A DNA stretch of 14,972 bases from a bacterium (GCA_021791455.1 JAJYWM010000347.1:1-14972), one strand, 5' to 3'; counted from the stretch's first letter, positions 1 to 6,328 are shown. A program made the numbers and translations. The notes: a model not told the origin generated them from the sequence alone.

Positions 1-135
1 GGTCGCCGGCAAGCCGGTCGGCACCGGGCCGGACCGTCGTGCGGTGACGGTCACATCCCAGTCAGCCAACCGCAGTCGCCGCGTCACTGCCCACCCAATG
101 GCGCCGGTTCCTCCGAGCACAACCGCCCTCCTCAT
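1..135 (-). CDS. NAD(P)-binding epimerase/dehydratase-like protein, N-terminal part (gene runs off the window)
   Basis: The first 45 codons of a minus-strand gene are visible, starting with ATG at 135-133 and open to the window edge. The protein begins MRRAVVLGGTGAIGWAVTRR. Residues 8-14 (GGTGAIG) form the glycine-rich turn of a Rossmann fold. A second beta strand (WDVTVTARR) ends in basic residues that could favour NADP. This start is typical of the NAD-dependent epimerase/dehydratase (extended SDR) family. A GAGGG Shine-Dalgarno-like sequence lies about 7 bases before the ATG, supporting this start. The catalytic YxxxK lies outside the window, so substrate and exact family cannot be assigned. 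It is divergent from the cyclodeaminase-family gene at 586. Confidence 0.7.
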   Translation of the reverse strand, partial: MRRAVVLGGTGAIGWAVTRRLRLADWDVTVTARRSGPVPTGLPAT

Positions 136-585
136 TGCTTGGCCCTCAACAGGAGGCCATCGGGCGGGACGAGAGGCTTATGGCGCAGGCGAGGCCTTCG
201 TCACCGCCTTTTGGGTACGCTGTGGCCAAGGCAGTCACGACGGGGCTTCGTCCGATCCCAAGGAGATGGGGAAAGACGTCGCAGACAGAGGCGCCGGGCA
301 CCGACGAGAGCCACCCGGGATCCCTGGTGGCGCGCCCGTGGTGGGTGCAAAGCGGTCCCAGCCCGGCGCCGGCGGCCTACGCCAACGCACTGCCGGCGCG
401 CCGCCTGCGGGGTGTTGAATGACCTCCACGCGGTAACGGTACCTAACCGCCTCTCCATCGGGCAAACGAAGGCAGGGCCGGGAACTCAAGTCCCTTCGGT
501 TGGTGACACCCGCAGGTGGACGCTGGCGACCGGAGGGTACCATCACGGCACGCTCCGCACTGTCATCGTCCACGGAGGACAGCCG
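136..585. other. Divergent intergenic region / leader of the cyclodeaminase-family gene, no gene seen
   Basis: About 450 bases separate the two divergent starts. Reading frames here are open simply because GC is high. None has a recognisable protein or a good ribosome binding site, and the frame that continues into the downstream gene has no homology-like sequence before residue 1 of that gene. The right half contains a small dyad (430-450). It also has a stretch (about 500-575) with short motifs resembling a T-box leader, including GGTTGGTG, GGTACC and CGTCC, but I could not build a convincing antisequestrator from them. Both promoters should lie here; I see no near-consensus sigma-70 promoter. 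Confidence 0.5.
430..450. promoter_or_regulatory. Possible operator dyad between the divergent genes
   Basis: Arms GCGGT (430-434) and ACCGC (446-450) are perfect reverse complements separated by 11 bases, with a GGTACC palindrome inside the spacer. It lies 136 bases before the ATG at 586. Short dyads are common in GC-rich DNA, so this is only a candidate regulator site. Confidence 0.2.
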
Positions 586-1551
586 ATGTCAACTGGATCA
601 CAAGAAGCATCGAACTCGCTCCTCCTGCTGCCATCGCATCAGGTGGAGCGCATCCTGCGGGCGGTGGCGCTTGGCCCAGCCATGGAGAAGGCTCTGGTGG
701 CATACAGCGTTCAGGAGGCCAGGGCCCCTGCACGCGTCGCGGCCGGGGGGAGGTCGGGTGTCCTTGCGGCCATGGTCGGGTACGTGCCTGGCACCGCCCT
801 GGTCACCAAGCTGATCTCGATATTTCCCGGCAACACCCTTGCCTCCCGGCCATCGCATCAGGGACTGGTGGCTCTCTTCGATGAGGCTGACGGCCGCGTC
901 CTGTGCATCATGGATGGTCGGGCGCTTACCGCGGAACGCACCGCGGCCGTGTCGATCCTCTCGGTCGCCCGCCTGGCCCCCGAGGGTGGCACGACCCTGG
1001 CGATTCTCGGATCTGGGGTGCAGGCGGCTTCCCACCTCAGGGCGGCATGCCAGCTGCGGCCGTGGGACCGGATCCGGATCGGGGCCCGAGACCTCTACCG
1101 CGCCCGAGCGCTAGCAGCCCCCCATCCCAATGCCGCTGCCACCACGTCCTTTGCGGAGGCCGTGCGAGGCGCCGACGTCGTCATCATGTGCACCGACTCC
1201 GCTTCCCCAGTCGTGGAGGATGCTTGGATCACCGAGGGCTGCCACGTGGTCTCGGTCGGGAGCGGCGCCGAGCTCCCGCCAGCGCTTGTCGCCCGCTCGT
1301 CGGTATTCGTCGAGTGGCGAGGGGCGGCCGGAGCACAACCCCCCGCCGGGGCCAGGGAGCTCCAGCACCTTGCGGAAGGCTCCGTGACAGAATTGGGAGC
1401 CGTCCTGGCGGGCACCAGGCCGGGCCGAACCTCCAGGACGGAGACCACCGTCTTCAAATCCACGGGCCTGGCCGTCGAGGATGCCGCGGCCGCTCGCGCC
1501 GTGTATGACCTGGCCCTGGAGTTGGGAGTTGGCACAAGGATTGAGTGGTGA
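586..1551 (+). CDS. Ornithine cyclodeaminase / mu-crystallin family protein
   Basis: The 321-residue protein has the usual length for this NAD(P)-dependent family, which includes ornithine cyclodeaminase, alanine dehydrogenase and ketimine reductases. The open frame extends back to 139, but ATG 586 is chosen because GGAGGA (574-579) sits six bases before it and family similarity begins there. Visible motifs are VTKLISIFPGN (73-83, substrate-side Lys75), TAERTAA (115-121, with the conserved Arg), the dinucleotide-binding GSGVQA (142-147) and KSTGLAVED (291-299). The aspartate-containing segment after the nucleotide fold that true ornithine cyclodeaminases use (roughly VGGDxPGK) is replaced by VGSGAELPP (223-231), so ornithine deamination is doubtful. 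An imine reductase, amino acid dehydrogenase or binding role is possible. The gene stands alone; an insertion element begins 13 bases after its stop. Confidence 0.85.
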   Translation: MSTGSQEASNSLLLLPSHQVERILRAVALGPAMEKALVAYSVQEARAPARVAAGGRSGVLAAMVGYVPGTALVTKLISIFPGNTLASRPSHQGLVALFDEADGRVLCIMDGRALTAERTAAVSILSVARLAPEGGTTLAILGSGVQAASHLRAACQLRPWDRIRIGARDLYRARALAAPHPNAAATTSFAEAVRGADVVIMCTDSASPVVEDAWITEGCHVVSVGSGAELPPALVARSSVFVEWRGAAGAQPPAGARELQHLAEGSVTELGAVLAGTRPGRTSRTETTVFKSTGLAVEDAAAARAVYDLALELGVGTRIEW

Positions 1552-1564
1552 TCAGATCCTCCAC

Positions 1565-1598
1565 CCTACGTTTCGCAGGTCGGATGATCCCTTCAGCG
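1565..1598 (+). repeat. Left terminal inverted repeat of the small element
   Basis: Begins CCTACGTTTCGCAGG and ends CCCTTCAGCG. It pairs with the reverse complement of 2328-2361 without gaps; mismatches are scattered through the middle. The inner ten bases (1589-1598) are identical in both ends. Confidence 0.65.
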
Positions 1599-1907
1599 CG
1601 AATGTCGCGGCGACCGCTTCTCGATCCCGTAGGCGCGAAGCGCGACCTTCAGCAGGCTGAGGATCTGACGCTGAAGCGCGTCGGGCTCGGGCGGTGAGAT
1701 CGCGAGGAGCTCGACGTTGTACGGGACGCTGGTCGCACAGAGGGGCTCGACCAGCTTGATTACTCGCGCCGCAGTTGGCGCGGTGCATGAGCGGCCCTCC
1801 TCGAATCGAAGGCGCCCCAAGACCGCGTTCACCACGGGGAGCGCCCGGATCGCCACGCGACGGACCTCGATCTTCTCGGGGTCCACCCAGCTCCCACCGG
1901 GGGCCAA
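1593..1907 (-). pseudogene. IS1634-family transposase, N- and C-terminal ends fused by internal deletion
   Basis: The 104-codon frame starts at TTG 1907 or, more plausibly, GTG 1886 behind GGTGGGAG. The first part (VRRVAIRALPVVNAVLGRL) resembles the DUF4277-type N-terminus of IS1634-family transposases and parallels LDALPLVDHFCSRL in the second element of this window. After about residue 40 the sequence changes to a piece like the C-terminal end of the same family, PYNVELLAISPPEPDALQ followed by LLKV, equivalent to the usual 'LLTEPTPLQRRALELLGV' ending. The entire DDE catalytic core is missing, so the product cannot transpose DNA. It runs divergently from the DUF6788-like ORF with about 80-100 bases between starts. 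The identification rests on remembered family patterns, not on an alignment. Confidence 0.5.
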
Positions 1908-1984
1908 TCGATCAATGTCGATAAGTATGCTATGCGCGATCCCGCTGGTGGTGGATGGTCGGGCAAGATGGCCCCGGAGGTGAG

Positions 1985-2333
1985 ATGGCCGAACCGAACG
2001 AGGCAGACAGGGCGGCCCAGGCGGCCCTCACTCTCCGCCTCGCCGACGCGGGCTTCGCGCCACCAGGCACCCTGCTCGAGGTGGCCCACGTCTGCGGCAA
2101 GCCGAACTGTCGGTGCACGGCCGACCCGCCACGGCCGCACGGCCCCTACCATCGCTGGACCCGCAGGATCGACGGCAAGACCGTGACCCGGCACCTCACC
2201 GCCCCCCAAGCTGGCGCGCTACGAGGAGCGGCTCGAGAGCGCGACGAGCATCAGAGCCCTCGTCGCCGAGCTCGAGGAGCTCTCGCTCTGCGTCGCCGAA
2301 CGCGACCAGGACTGGCCGCCGAAATCACGCTGA
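1985..2333 (+). pseudogene. DUF6788-like IS accessory ORF with a +1 frameshift in a C6 run
   Basis: ATG 1985 follows GGAGG (1976-1980), a strong start signal. The first frame reads CGKPNCRC, then ADPPRPHGPYHRW and DGKTVTRHLTAP. This is the cysteine-rich and HGPY pattern I associate with DUF6788 proteins (about 110-140 residues, function unknown). At the six-C run 2202-2207 the frame is lost. Skipping one C gives KLARYEERLESATSIR, then ALVAELEELSLCVAERDQDW, and a stop at 2331-2333 that overlaps the terminal repeat. That continuation matches the helical C-terminus expected for the family, so the intact ancestor was about 115 residues. The break is either a real mutation or a homopolymer sequencing error. 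The C-x4-C-x-C cluster suggests a metal- or nucleic-acid-binding knuckle (inference). Confidence 0.6.
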
Positions 2334-2361
2334 AGGGGTCACGCGCCTTGCGGAATGTAGG
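2328..2361 (-). repeat. Right terminal inverted repeat of the small element
   Basis: Reads CGCTGAAGGGG at its inner side and TGCGGAATGTAGG at its outer end on the plus strand. It is the partner of 1565-1598. The block TGCGGAA with a preceding TGAA recurs at the right end of the second element (6349-6380), which supports a shared family. Confidence 0.65.
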
Positions 2362-2376
2362 CTTCTGTGGTACATT
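2348..2376 (+). promoter_or_regulatory. Probable sigma-70-type promoter of the GntR-ABC operon, -35 inside the IS end
   Basis: TTGCGG (2348-2353) and TACATT (2371-2376) are separated by exactly 17 bases, giving 3/6 and 4/6 matches to consensus. Transcription would start near 2383, about 50 bases before the GTG of the regulator gene. The -35 lies inside the terminal inverted repeat and the -10 outside it, a typical hybrid promoter geometry. The -10 is overlapped by the operator-like palindrome at 2369-2392. Confidence 0.45.
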
Positions 2377-2392
2377 AGTCCAGTAATGAACC
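2369..2392. promoter_or_regulatory. Palindromic operator candidate for the adjacent GntR regulator
   Basis: The 24-bp dyad has arms GGTACATTAGTC and CAGTAATGAACC. Reverse-complementing the second arm gives GGTTCATTACTG, matching the first at 9 of 12 positions, with perfect CATTA/TAATG cores and GGT/ACC ends. It covers the predicted -10 and start point 40 bases upstream of the regulator gene, where YtrA-type GntR repressors usually bind their own promoter. Binding by this protein is inferred. Confidence 0.55.
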
Positions 2393-2431
2393 AACGAGGA
2401 TGGCGAGACACGGGCGTCACGGGACTGATCG

Positions 2432-2809
2432 GTGCTCGATGAGGGCGCGCCGATCTTCTCCCAGCTGGCCGACCGCCTGGCCGACGACATCGCTGAGGGC
2501 ACCCTCGCCGAAGGCAATCAGGTGCCCTCGAGCAACGACCTCGCGGCGTTCTACCGCATCAACCCTGCAACCGCGGCCAAGGGCATCAACGTGCTTGCCG
2601 ACCGAGGGCTCGTGGAGAAGCGGCGCGGCATCGGGATGTTCGTGGCTCCTGGGGCCAGGACTCGTCTGCTCGAAGACCGCCGCCGGCGGTTCGTCGAGCG
2701 ATTCGTCGAGCCGATGCTGGCCGAAGCTGACCGGCTCGGGATCGACACGGACAGCCTGTCTTCGATGATCCGAGAAGCCAATCACGCCCAAGGAGGGATC
2801 AAGGTATGA
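2432..2809 (+). CDS. GntR family transcriptional regulator, YtrA subfamily
   Basis: The 125-residue protein has a winged helix-turn-helix at about residues 10-71. The helix-turn-helix starts VPSSNDLAAFYRINPATAAK (31-50), followed by the recognition helix/wing GLVEKRRGIGMFV (59-71). The C-terminal part is a short helical extension (about 50 residues, ERFVEPMLAEADRLGI) instead of a large ligand domain, which defines the YtrA type. The start is GTG 2432, because an in-frame TGA lies at 2426-2428 just upstream; the ribosome binding site is weak. Its stop overlaps the ATG of the ABC ATPase gene, implying translational coupling. In this family such proteins repress their own ABC operon and release it on cell-envelope or other stress; here that is inferred from context and the palindrome over the promoter. 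Confidence 0.9.
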   Translation: MLDEGAPIFSQLADRLADDIAEGTLAEGNQVPSSNDLAAFYRINPATAAKGINVLADRGLVEKRRGIGMFVAPGARTRLLEDRRRRFVERFVEPMLAEADRLGIDTDSLSSMIREANHAQGGIKV

Positions 2810-3702
2810 CGCCGACGATCTCGGTGCACGGCCTCACCCGTCGCTACCGCGACAACCTCGCGCTCGATGGCGTCAACCTCGAGATCGACGGGCCGTGCAT
2901 CACCGGGCTGCTCGGGCGCAACGGGGCAGGGAAGAGCACCTTGCTGCGGATCATCGCCAACCAGGAACTCGCCTCTGCGGGAACCGTGCAGGTCTTCGGC
3001 GCCAGCTCGGTCGAGAACGACGCAGTACTCCGCCGCATGGTGCTCGTGCGCGAGGACCAGGCCTTTCCCGACTTCAAGGTGCATCACGCGCTCCGGGCCG
3101 CCTCGTGGTTCTATCCCGACTGGAGCGCGGATCTGGCCGACTCGCTGCTGGCCGACTTCGACCTGCCAGCCAACCGGGCAATCAAGAAACTGTCCCGGGG
3201 CATGCGCTCGGCCCTCGGGATCGTGATCGGCCTCGCGACACGAGCCGAGATCACCCTGTTCGACGAGCCATACGCCGGACTGGACCCCGTGGCCAGACAG
3301 ATGTTCTACGACCGGCTGCTAGCCACCTACACCGAGCACCCCACCACTGTGGTCCTCTCCACCCACCTGATCGACGAGGCCGCCGACCTGTTCGAGCAGG
3401 TCGTGATGATCGACCACGGACGGATCGTGCTCGACGCTGCCGCCGACGACGTGCGGGGCAGCGCCACGAAGGTGAGCGGTCCGCTGGTCGCGGTGGAAGA
3501 GTTTGTGGCCGGGCGCCGCGCGTGGGATCGGCGCCGAGTGGCCTCCCAGGAGTCGGTGGTGCTCGACGGGGCGCTCGACGACGAGGACCGGGCCAGGGCC
3601 CGGGCATTGCACCTCGCCCTGGAGCCCCTCTCGATGCAACAGGTGATGGTCCACGCAGCCGACTATGCCAGCGAAGAGTCACAGGAGAAGACCAACGCAT
3701 GA
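2806..3702 (+). CDS. ABC transporter ATP-binding protein (YtrB-like)
   Basis: This 298-residue nucleotide-binding subunit powers the membrane protein encoded next. Walker A is GRNGAGKST (37-45), the Q-loop Gln is in VREDQAFPD (82-90), the signature is the variant LSRGM (129-133), Walker B is ITLFDEP (149-155), the D-loop is GLDP (158-161) and the switch His is in STHLID (185-190). The variant signature and the roughly 75-residue C-terminal extension after the ATPase core are usual for the group of ABC-2 exporters controlled by YtrA-type GntR proteins. ATG 2806 overlaps the regulator stop (ATGA), with AGGAGG about 10 bases upstream. The 3' end overlaps the permease start in the same way. The substrate is unknown; export or envelope-stress defence is the usual inference for such operons. 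Confidence 0.92.
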   Translation: MTPTISVHGLTRRYRDNLALDGVNLEIDGPCITGLLGRNGAGKSTLLRIIANQELASAGTVQVFGASSVENDAVLRRMVLVREDQAFPDFKVHHALRAASWFYPDWSADLADSLLADFDLPANRAIKKLSRGMRSALGIVIGLATRAEITLFDEPYAGLDPVARQMFYDRLLATYTEHPTTVVLSTHLIDEAADLFEQVVMIDHGRIVLDAAADDVRGSATKVSGPLVAVEEFVAGRRAWDRRRVASQESVVLDGALDDEDRARARALHLALEPLSMQQVMVHAADYASEESQEKTNA

Positions 3703-4391
3703 CGACCTACCTCAACGTCGCCCGCTACCACCTGGTCCAGCGCGTCGACTATCTCGTCCTGCCGTGGGCGATTTTGGTGCTCGTCTTCGGTGCCGACGCC
3801 GCCATTCTGGCCCTCCTCCCGACCGGGCATCGCGCCAATCTCTACGTCGGCGGCCTCGGGGCGCTGTTCATCGTCGGGTTCGTGCTCGGCCTGCTGAGCG
3901 TCGCCAGGTCCCTTCCGTTCGGGCTTGCCTTGGGTATCAGCCGGCGCTCCTACTACCTCGGCACCGCCGTCCTCGCCGTCGCTCTGGCTGCCGTGGCAGG
4001 CGTCGTCGTGACGGTGGGCCAGGCGCTTGAGCGGGCGACGGGCGGCTGGGGTTTGCGCATGGAATTCTTCCGGGTGCCCTACATCCTCGACGGCCCCTGG
4101 TACCTCACGTGGCTGACCGCGTTCGTCGTTTTCACCCTGCTGTTCGTCTACGGCATGTGGTTCGGGCTCGTCTACCGTCGGTGGAACCTGGTCGGTCTCG
4201 TCGCCTTCATCGCTGCCCAGATCACCGTCATGCTCGTCGGAGCCGCCGCCGCCACCTGGGCTCATGGCTGGCAAGACATCGGCCACTTCTTCACCGCCCT
4301 CAGCGCCGCCGGTCTCACCGGGCTCCTGGCCGCGCTCACCGCCGTGCTCCTCGCCGGCGGGTTCACCACGATGCGCCGCCTCACGGTCTGA
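3699..4391 (+). CDS. ABC transporter permease, six predicted membrane helices
   Basis: A 230-residue, very hydrophobic protein. Membrane segments appear at about residues 18-40, 48-70, 86-106, 131-153, 160-183 and 197-220, with short basic loops such as GISRRSYYLG (79-88) and VYRRWN. One ATPase plus one six-helix permease would make an ABC-2-like exporter as a homodimer. The open frame reaches far back through the ATPase gene, but ATG 3699 is chosen. It overlaps the ATPase stop by four bases, is preceded by AGGAGA (3683-3688), and hydrophobic sequence starts only there. No substrate-specific motif is visible. Downstream, GGCGCAGCGCC followed by CTTTCT (4394-4410) could form a very small hairpin, too weak to call a terminator. 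Confidence 0.85.
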   Translation: MTTYLNVARYHLVQRVDYLVLPWAILVLVFGADAAILALLPTGHRANLYVGGLGALFIVGFVLGLLSVARSLPFGLALGISRRSYYLGTAVLAVALAAVAGVVVTVGQALERATGGWGLRMEFFRVPYILDGPWYLTWLTAFVVFTLLFVYGMWFGLVYRRWNLVGLVAFIAAQITVMLVGAAAATWAHGWQDIGHFFTALSAAGLTGLLAALTAVLLAGGFTTMRRLTV

Positions 4392-4421
4392 GAGGCGCAG
4401 CGCCCTTTCTCGATCGAGCAG

Positions 4422-4598
4422 GTGGAGGCAAGTCGGGACGAGGCGCTCTTATAGCGTGCGGTTCACAAGGGGAAGAACCGTTCGGCCGTCTACTGCGTCC
4501 GTTTCACCCCTGAGCAGACCGACGACATCCAGCGGATCGCCGAGGAGGCGGGCATCCCTGCATCTCCCCTCGTCCGTGACTGGGTCGTGGACGGGTGA
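4422..4598 (+). pseudogene. Ribbon-helix-helix (CopG/BrnA-like) antitoxin remnant, interrupted and truncated
   Basis: The frame ending at TGA 4596-4598 encodes SAVYCVRFTPEQTDDIQRIA followed by EEAGIPASPLVRDWVVDG. This looks like a beta strand, helix, turn and second helix of a ribbon-helix-helix DNA-binding domain, as in antitoxins of type II toxin-antitoxin pairs. Upstream the same frame reads FSIEQVEASRDEALL, then an in-frame TAG (4452-4454), then RAVHKGKNR. A GTG at 4422 is the nearest plausible start but it is separated from the domain by that stop. The last codons abut the point (about 4600) where minus-strand transposase similarity begins, so the second element probably removed the 3' end. 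No toxin partner is seen. Family assignment is by pattern only. Confidence 0.4.
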
Positions 4599-4599
4599 G

Positions 4600-5993
4600 G
4601 GCGCCGCTCCAGATCAGGCTGGTGCGTGTAGGCCACCAGCAAGTACACCGCAGGCAGCTCCCCGTCGTTGGTCGCCAGGGGCCAGCAGCCGTCGGAGCAG
4701 GCGTCCGTGGCGACCAGTTCCTCACGAACCACAAAGTGGAGCTGGTGCCGGGTGGTGGTGATGCGCCGGTAGCGCGTATCGCGACCAGGCCGACCCCGGA
4801 CCTCCTGGCGGAGGCGGACCTCGGGCACCTCTCGAATCTCACAGCTGACCCAGCGGGAGGCGAAGCAGTCCGCCACCGCCTGGTCGGCCTCAGTCGCAAC
4901 CTTCACGCGGTCACGCGGGCGAGTGCGGGGAGAGAGCAGCACCTGGTTGAGCGCATCCAAGGCGGCGATCCCGTTGGCGATGCGTCGCTGTCAGGTCTCG
5001 GCATCGCGCTCGCGCTTGCCGGTGGAGAGCACCCAGACCACGCGATAGCCCTCACGGGACGGCCAGGGCGCTGGAGCCACCGAGTAGACATCGTCGGGGT
5101 CTTCCTGTCTCGGCCCGGGACGCCACAGGACCGCAGTCCGCTCTGGCCGGTGGTTGACCAACCACTCGCGCAAGGCCTGGTCCTCCATGCGGCTGCGAGG
5201 CAGGACCATGACAAACCGCCCATCCCGACGGTCGAGGTGGTACATGGTGGTGCGCACCGCCAACTTGCTGGCGGCCACGTGCAGGAAGTCGTTGCGCCCC
5301 AGCAGCTGACAGAGCCCCTCCCAAGTTTGGATGTGCGTGGTGGAGTCCGCGCTGTTGCCATCAGCCACCCGATGGGCTAGGGGCACCGCCCCATCGGCGG
5401 CCACGATGAGGATCCAGACCAGCTGTTTGAGGTCGGGGCGGGGATCTTAAAGAAGCCGTGCGCAGCCACAACGGTGGGCTTGCCCCGCGAAGCTTGCCGG
5501 TGGCCTTGGCGAAGAGGCCGTTGAGGCTCACGCTGGTGGAGTCATTGTGGAGCTGGGTACAGTCGACCTCGAACTCCCTGACCGCTCTCAAGACCTCTTC
5601 GTTGAGCAAGGTGGCCCGGTGCGCGTCGAAGAGACGGCCGAGGGCTCGCCCCACCCGGTCGTCATTCAGTAGCTCGACATCCGCCGGCCTCAGTCCAAGA
5701 GCAGCGGGTTCATGGCAAGCCGCCCACTCCCCCAGTGCATACACCGGCTCGTGGTGGAGGCAGCTGTTGCGGATGACCACTCCCAAAGCTCGCGCTGGGG
5801 AGAGGCGGGTACGGACGTCGCCGCCTCCGACGGCGGTGTGGAACCACTCATTGAGACTCAGACGCGAGCAGAAGTGGTCGACCAGCGGCAAGGCATCGAG
5901 CACCTCGGTATGAAGGTTGAAGCTTCCGCCCCGGGTGTCGCTGTCGCCAGTGGTCACTCCTACCTGGCATAACCTGTAGGCGCAGATGCTCAA
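4600..5993 (-). pseudogene. IS1634-family (DUF4277 + DDE) transposase, multiply disrupted
   Basis: The N-terminal frame (5993 down to about 5487) reads EVLDALPLVDHFCSRLSLNE, then PVYALGEWAACHEPAALGL, typical of the DUF4277 start of this family. A likely start is GTG 5957 or TTG 5993. Single-base frame losses occur at the CCCC run 5483-5486 and near 5434-5443, with KPTVVAAHGFFKIPA readable between them. The third segment gives VADGNSADSTTH, then a TGA (4991-4993) replaces one codon before QRRIANGIAALDALNQ and the rest. The first catalytic Asp region (NDSTS) is present. The second, expected as VADSKL, reads VAASKL (around 5260-5280), so its Asp is lost. The catalytic Glu region (AYTHQPDLERR) ends at 4601, after which about 100 C-terminal residues are missing. 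The product cannot be functional. Confidence 0.7.
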
Positions 5994-6010
5994 CCACCAC
6001 CTTCCCGGTC

Positions 6011-6328
6011 GTGGCCAGCCGCGAGCAGCGACACGTTGAACGGATCCGGCGTCAGCTGGTGCGCTTGCTGACTAACCCCGAAGGCACCTTGCCAGGCAGG
6101 TTGGTGGTCCGCTCTCTACGCTGCGGCGGTCCCAGCAGTGCTTTCCACGCTGACCCGCGTCAGCTGCATAGGCCCTGCGTCCAGTGGAGCTACGGCTTCC
6201 AGGGCAAACGGGTCAACCACTGGCCCTCCCCGGGACAGGAGCACATCTCGCGCTCCCAGGTCGATCGCGGCCGGCATCTCAAGCAGCTCCTCGCTGAACT
6301 CGATGCCTCCGAGATCCTCCGCGCTTAA
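6011..6328 (+). CDS. DUF6788-like IS accessory protein (decayed copy)
   Basis: The 105-codon frame starts at GTG 6011, only 18-54 bases from the divergent transposase start, and ends at TAA 6326-6328. The middle reads LPGRLVVRSLRCGGPSSAFH, then ADPRQLHRPCVQWSYGF and GKRVNHW, followed by the helical tail LKQLLAELDASEILRA. It lines up with the ORF at 1985: CGKPNCRC corresponds to CGGPSSAF, ADPP..HGPY to ADPR..HRPC, and the AELEEL helix to AELDAS. The second and third cysteines of the cluster and the HGPY tyrosine are substituted, suggesting relaxed selection although the frame is open. No good ribosome binding site precedes the GTG. Function is unknown; its repeated position beside the transposase suggests a role in transposition or its control (inference). 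Confidence 0.55.
   Translation: MASREQRHVERIRRQLVRLLTNPEGTLPGRLVVRSLRCGGPSSAFHADPRQLHRPCVQWSYGFQGKRVNHWPSPGQEHISRSQVDRGRHLKQLLAELDASEILRA

Larger units (their letters stand above)
1565..2361. mobile_element. Internally deleted IS1634-like element (about 0.8 kb, non-autonomous)
   Basis: The boundaries are 34-bp imperfect terminal inverted repeats (27 of 34 positions match by eye) at 1565-1598 and 2328-2361. Between them lie a minus-strand ORF that joins the start and the end of an IS1634-type transposase, and a divergent plus-strand DUF6788-like ORF. A full-length element of this family would need a transposase of about 500-570 codons, so roughly 1.3 kb appears to have been lost. I saw no clear target-site duplication in the immediate flanks. 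The element sits between the stop codon of the cyclodeaminase-family gene and the GntR operon, and its right end appears to carry the -35 hexamer of that operon's promoter. Confidence 0.65.

Noticed and set aside
139..585. 149-codon N-terminal extension of the cyclodeaminase-family frame
   Set aside because: The extension is Arg/Gly-rich with no family character. A strong ribosome binding site precedes ATG 586, and the remaining 321 residues are the normal family length.
2386..2442. 18-codon leader peptide (MNQRGWRDTGVTGLIGAR) overlapping the GntR start
   Set aside because: No ribosome binding site, and its ATG lies in the operator palindrome at about the predicted transcription start. Probably chance.
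2895..3698. Long upstream extension of the permease frame through the ATPase gene
   Set aside because: It overlaps the clearly coding ABC ATPase in another frame. The permease has its own ribosome site and ATGA-coupled start at 3699.
4991..4993. In-frame TGA in the larger transposase as a recoded (selenocysteine-type) codon
   Set aside because: The same gene has frameshifts, a lost catalytic residue and a missing C-terminus, so simple decay explains the stop.
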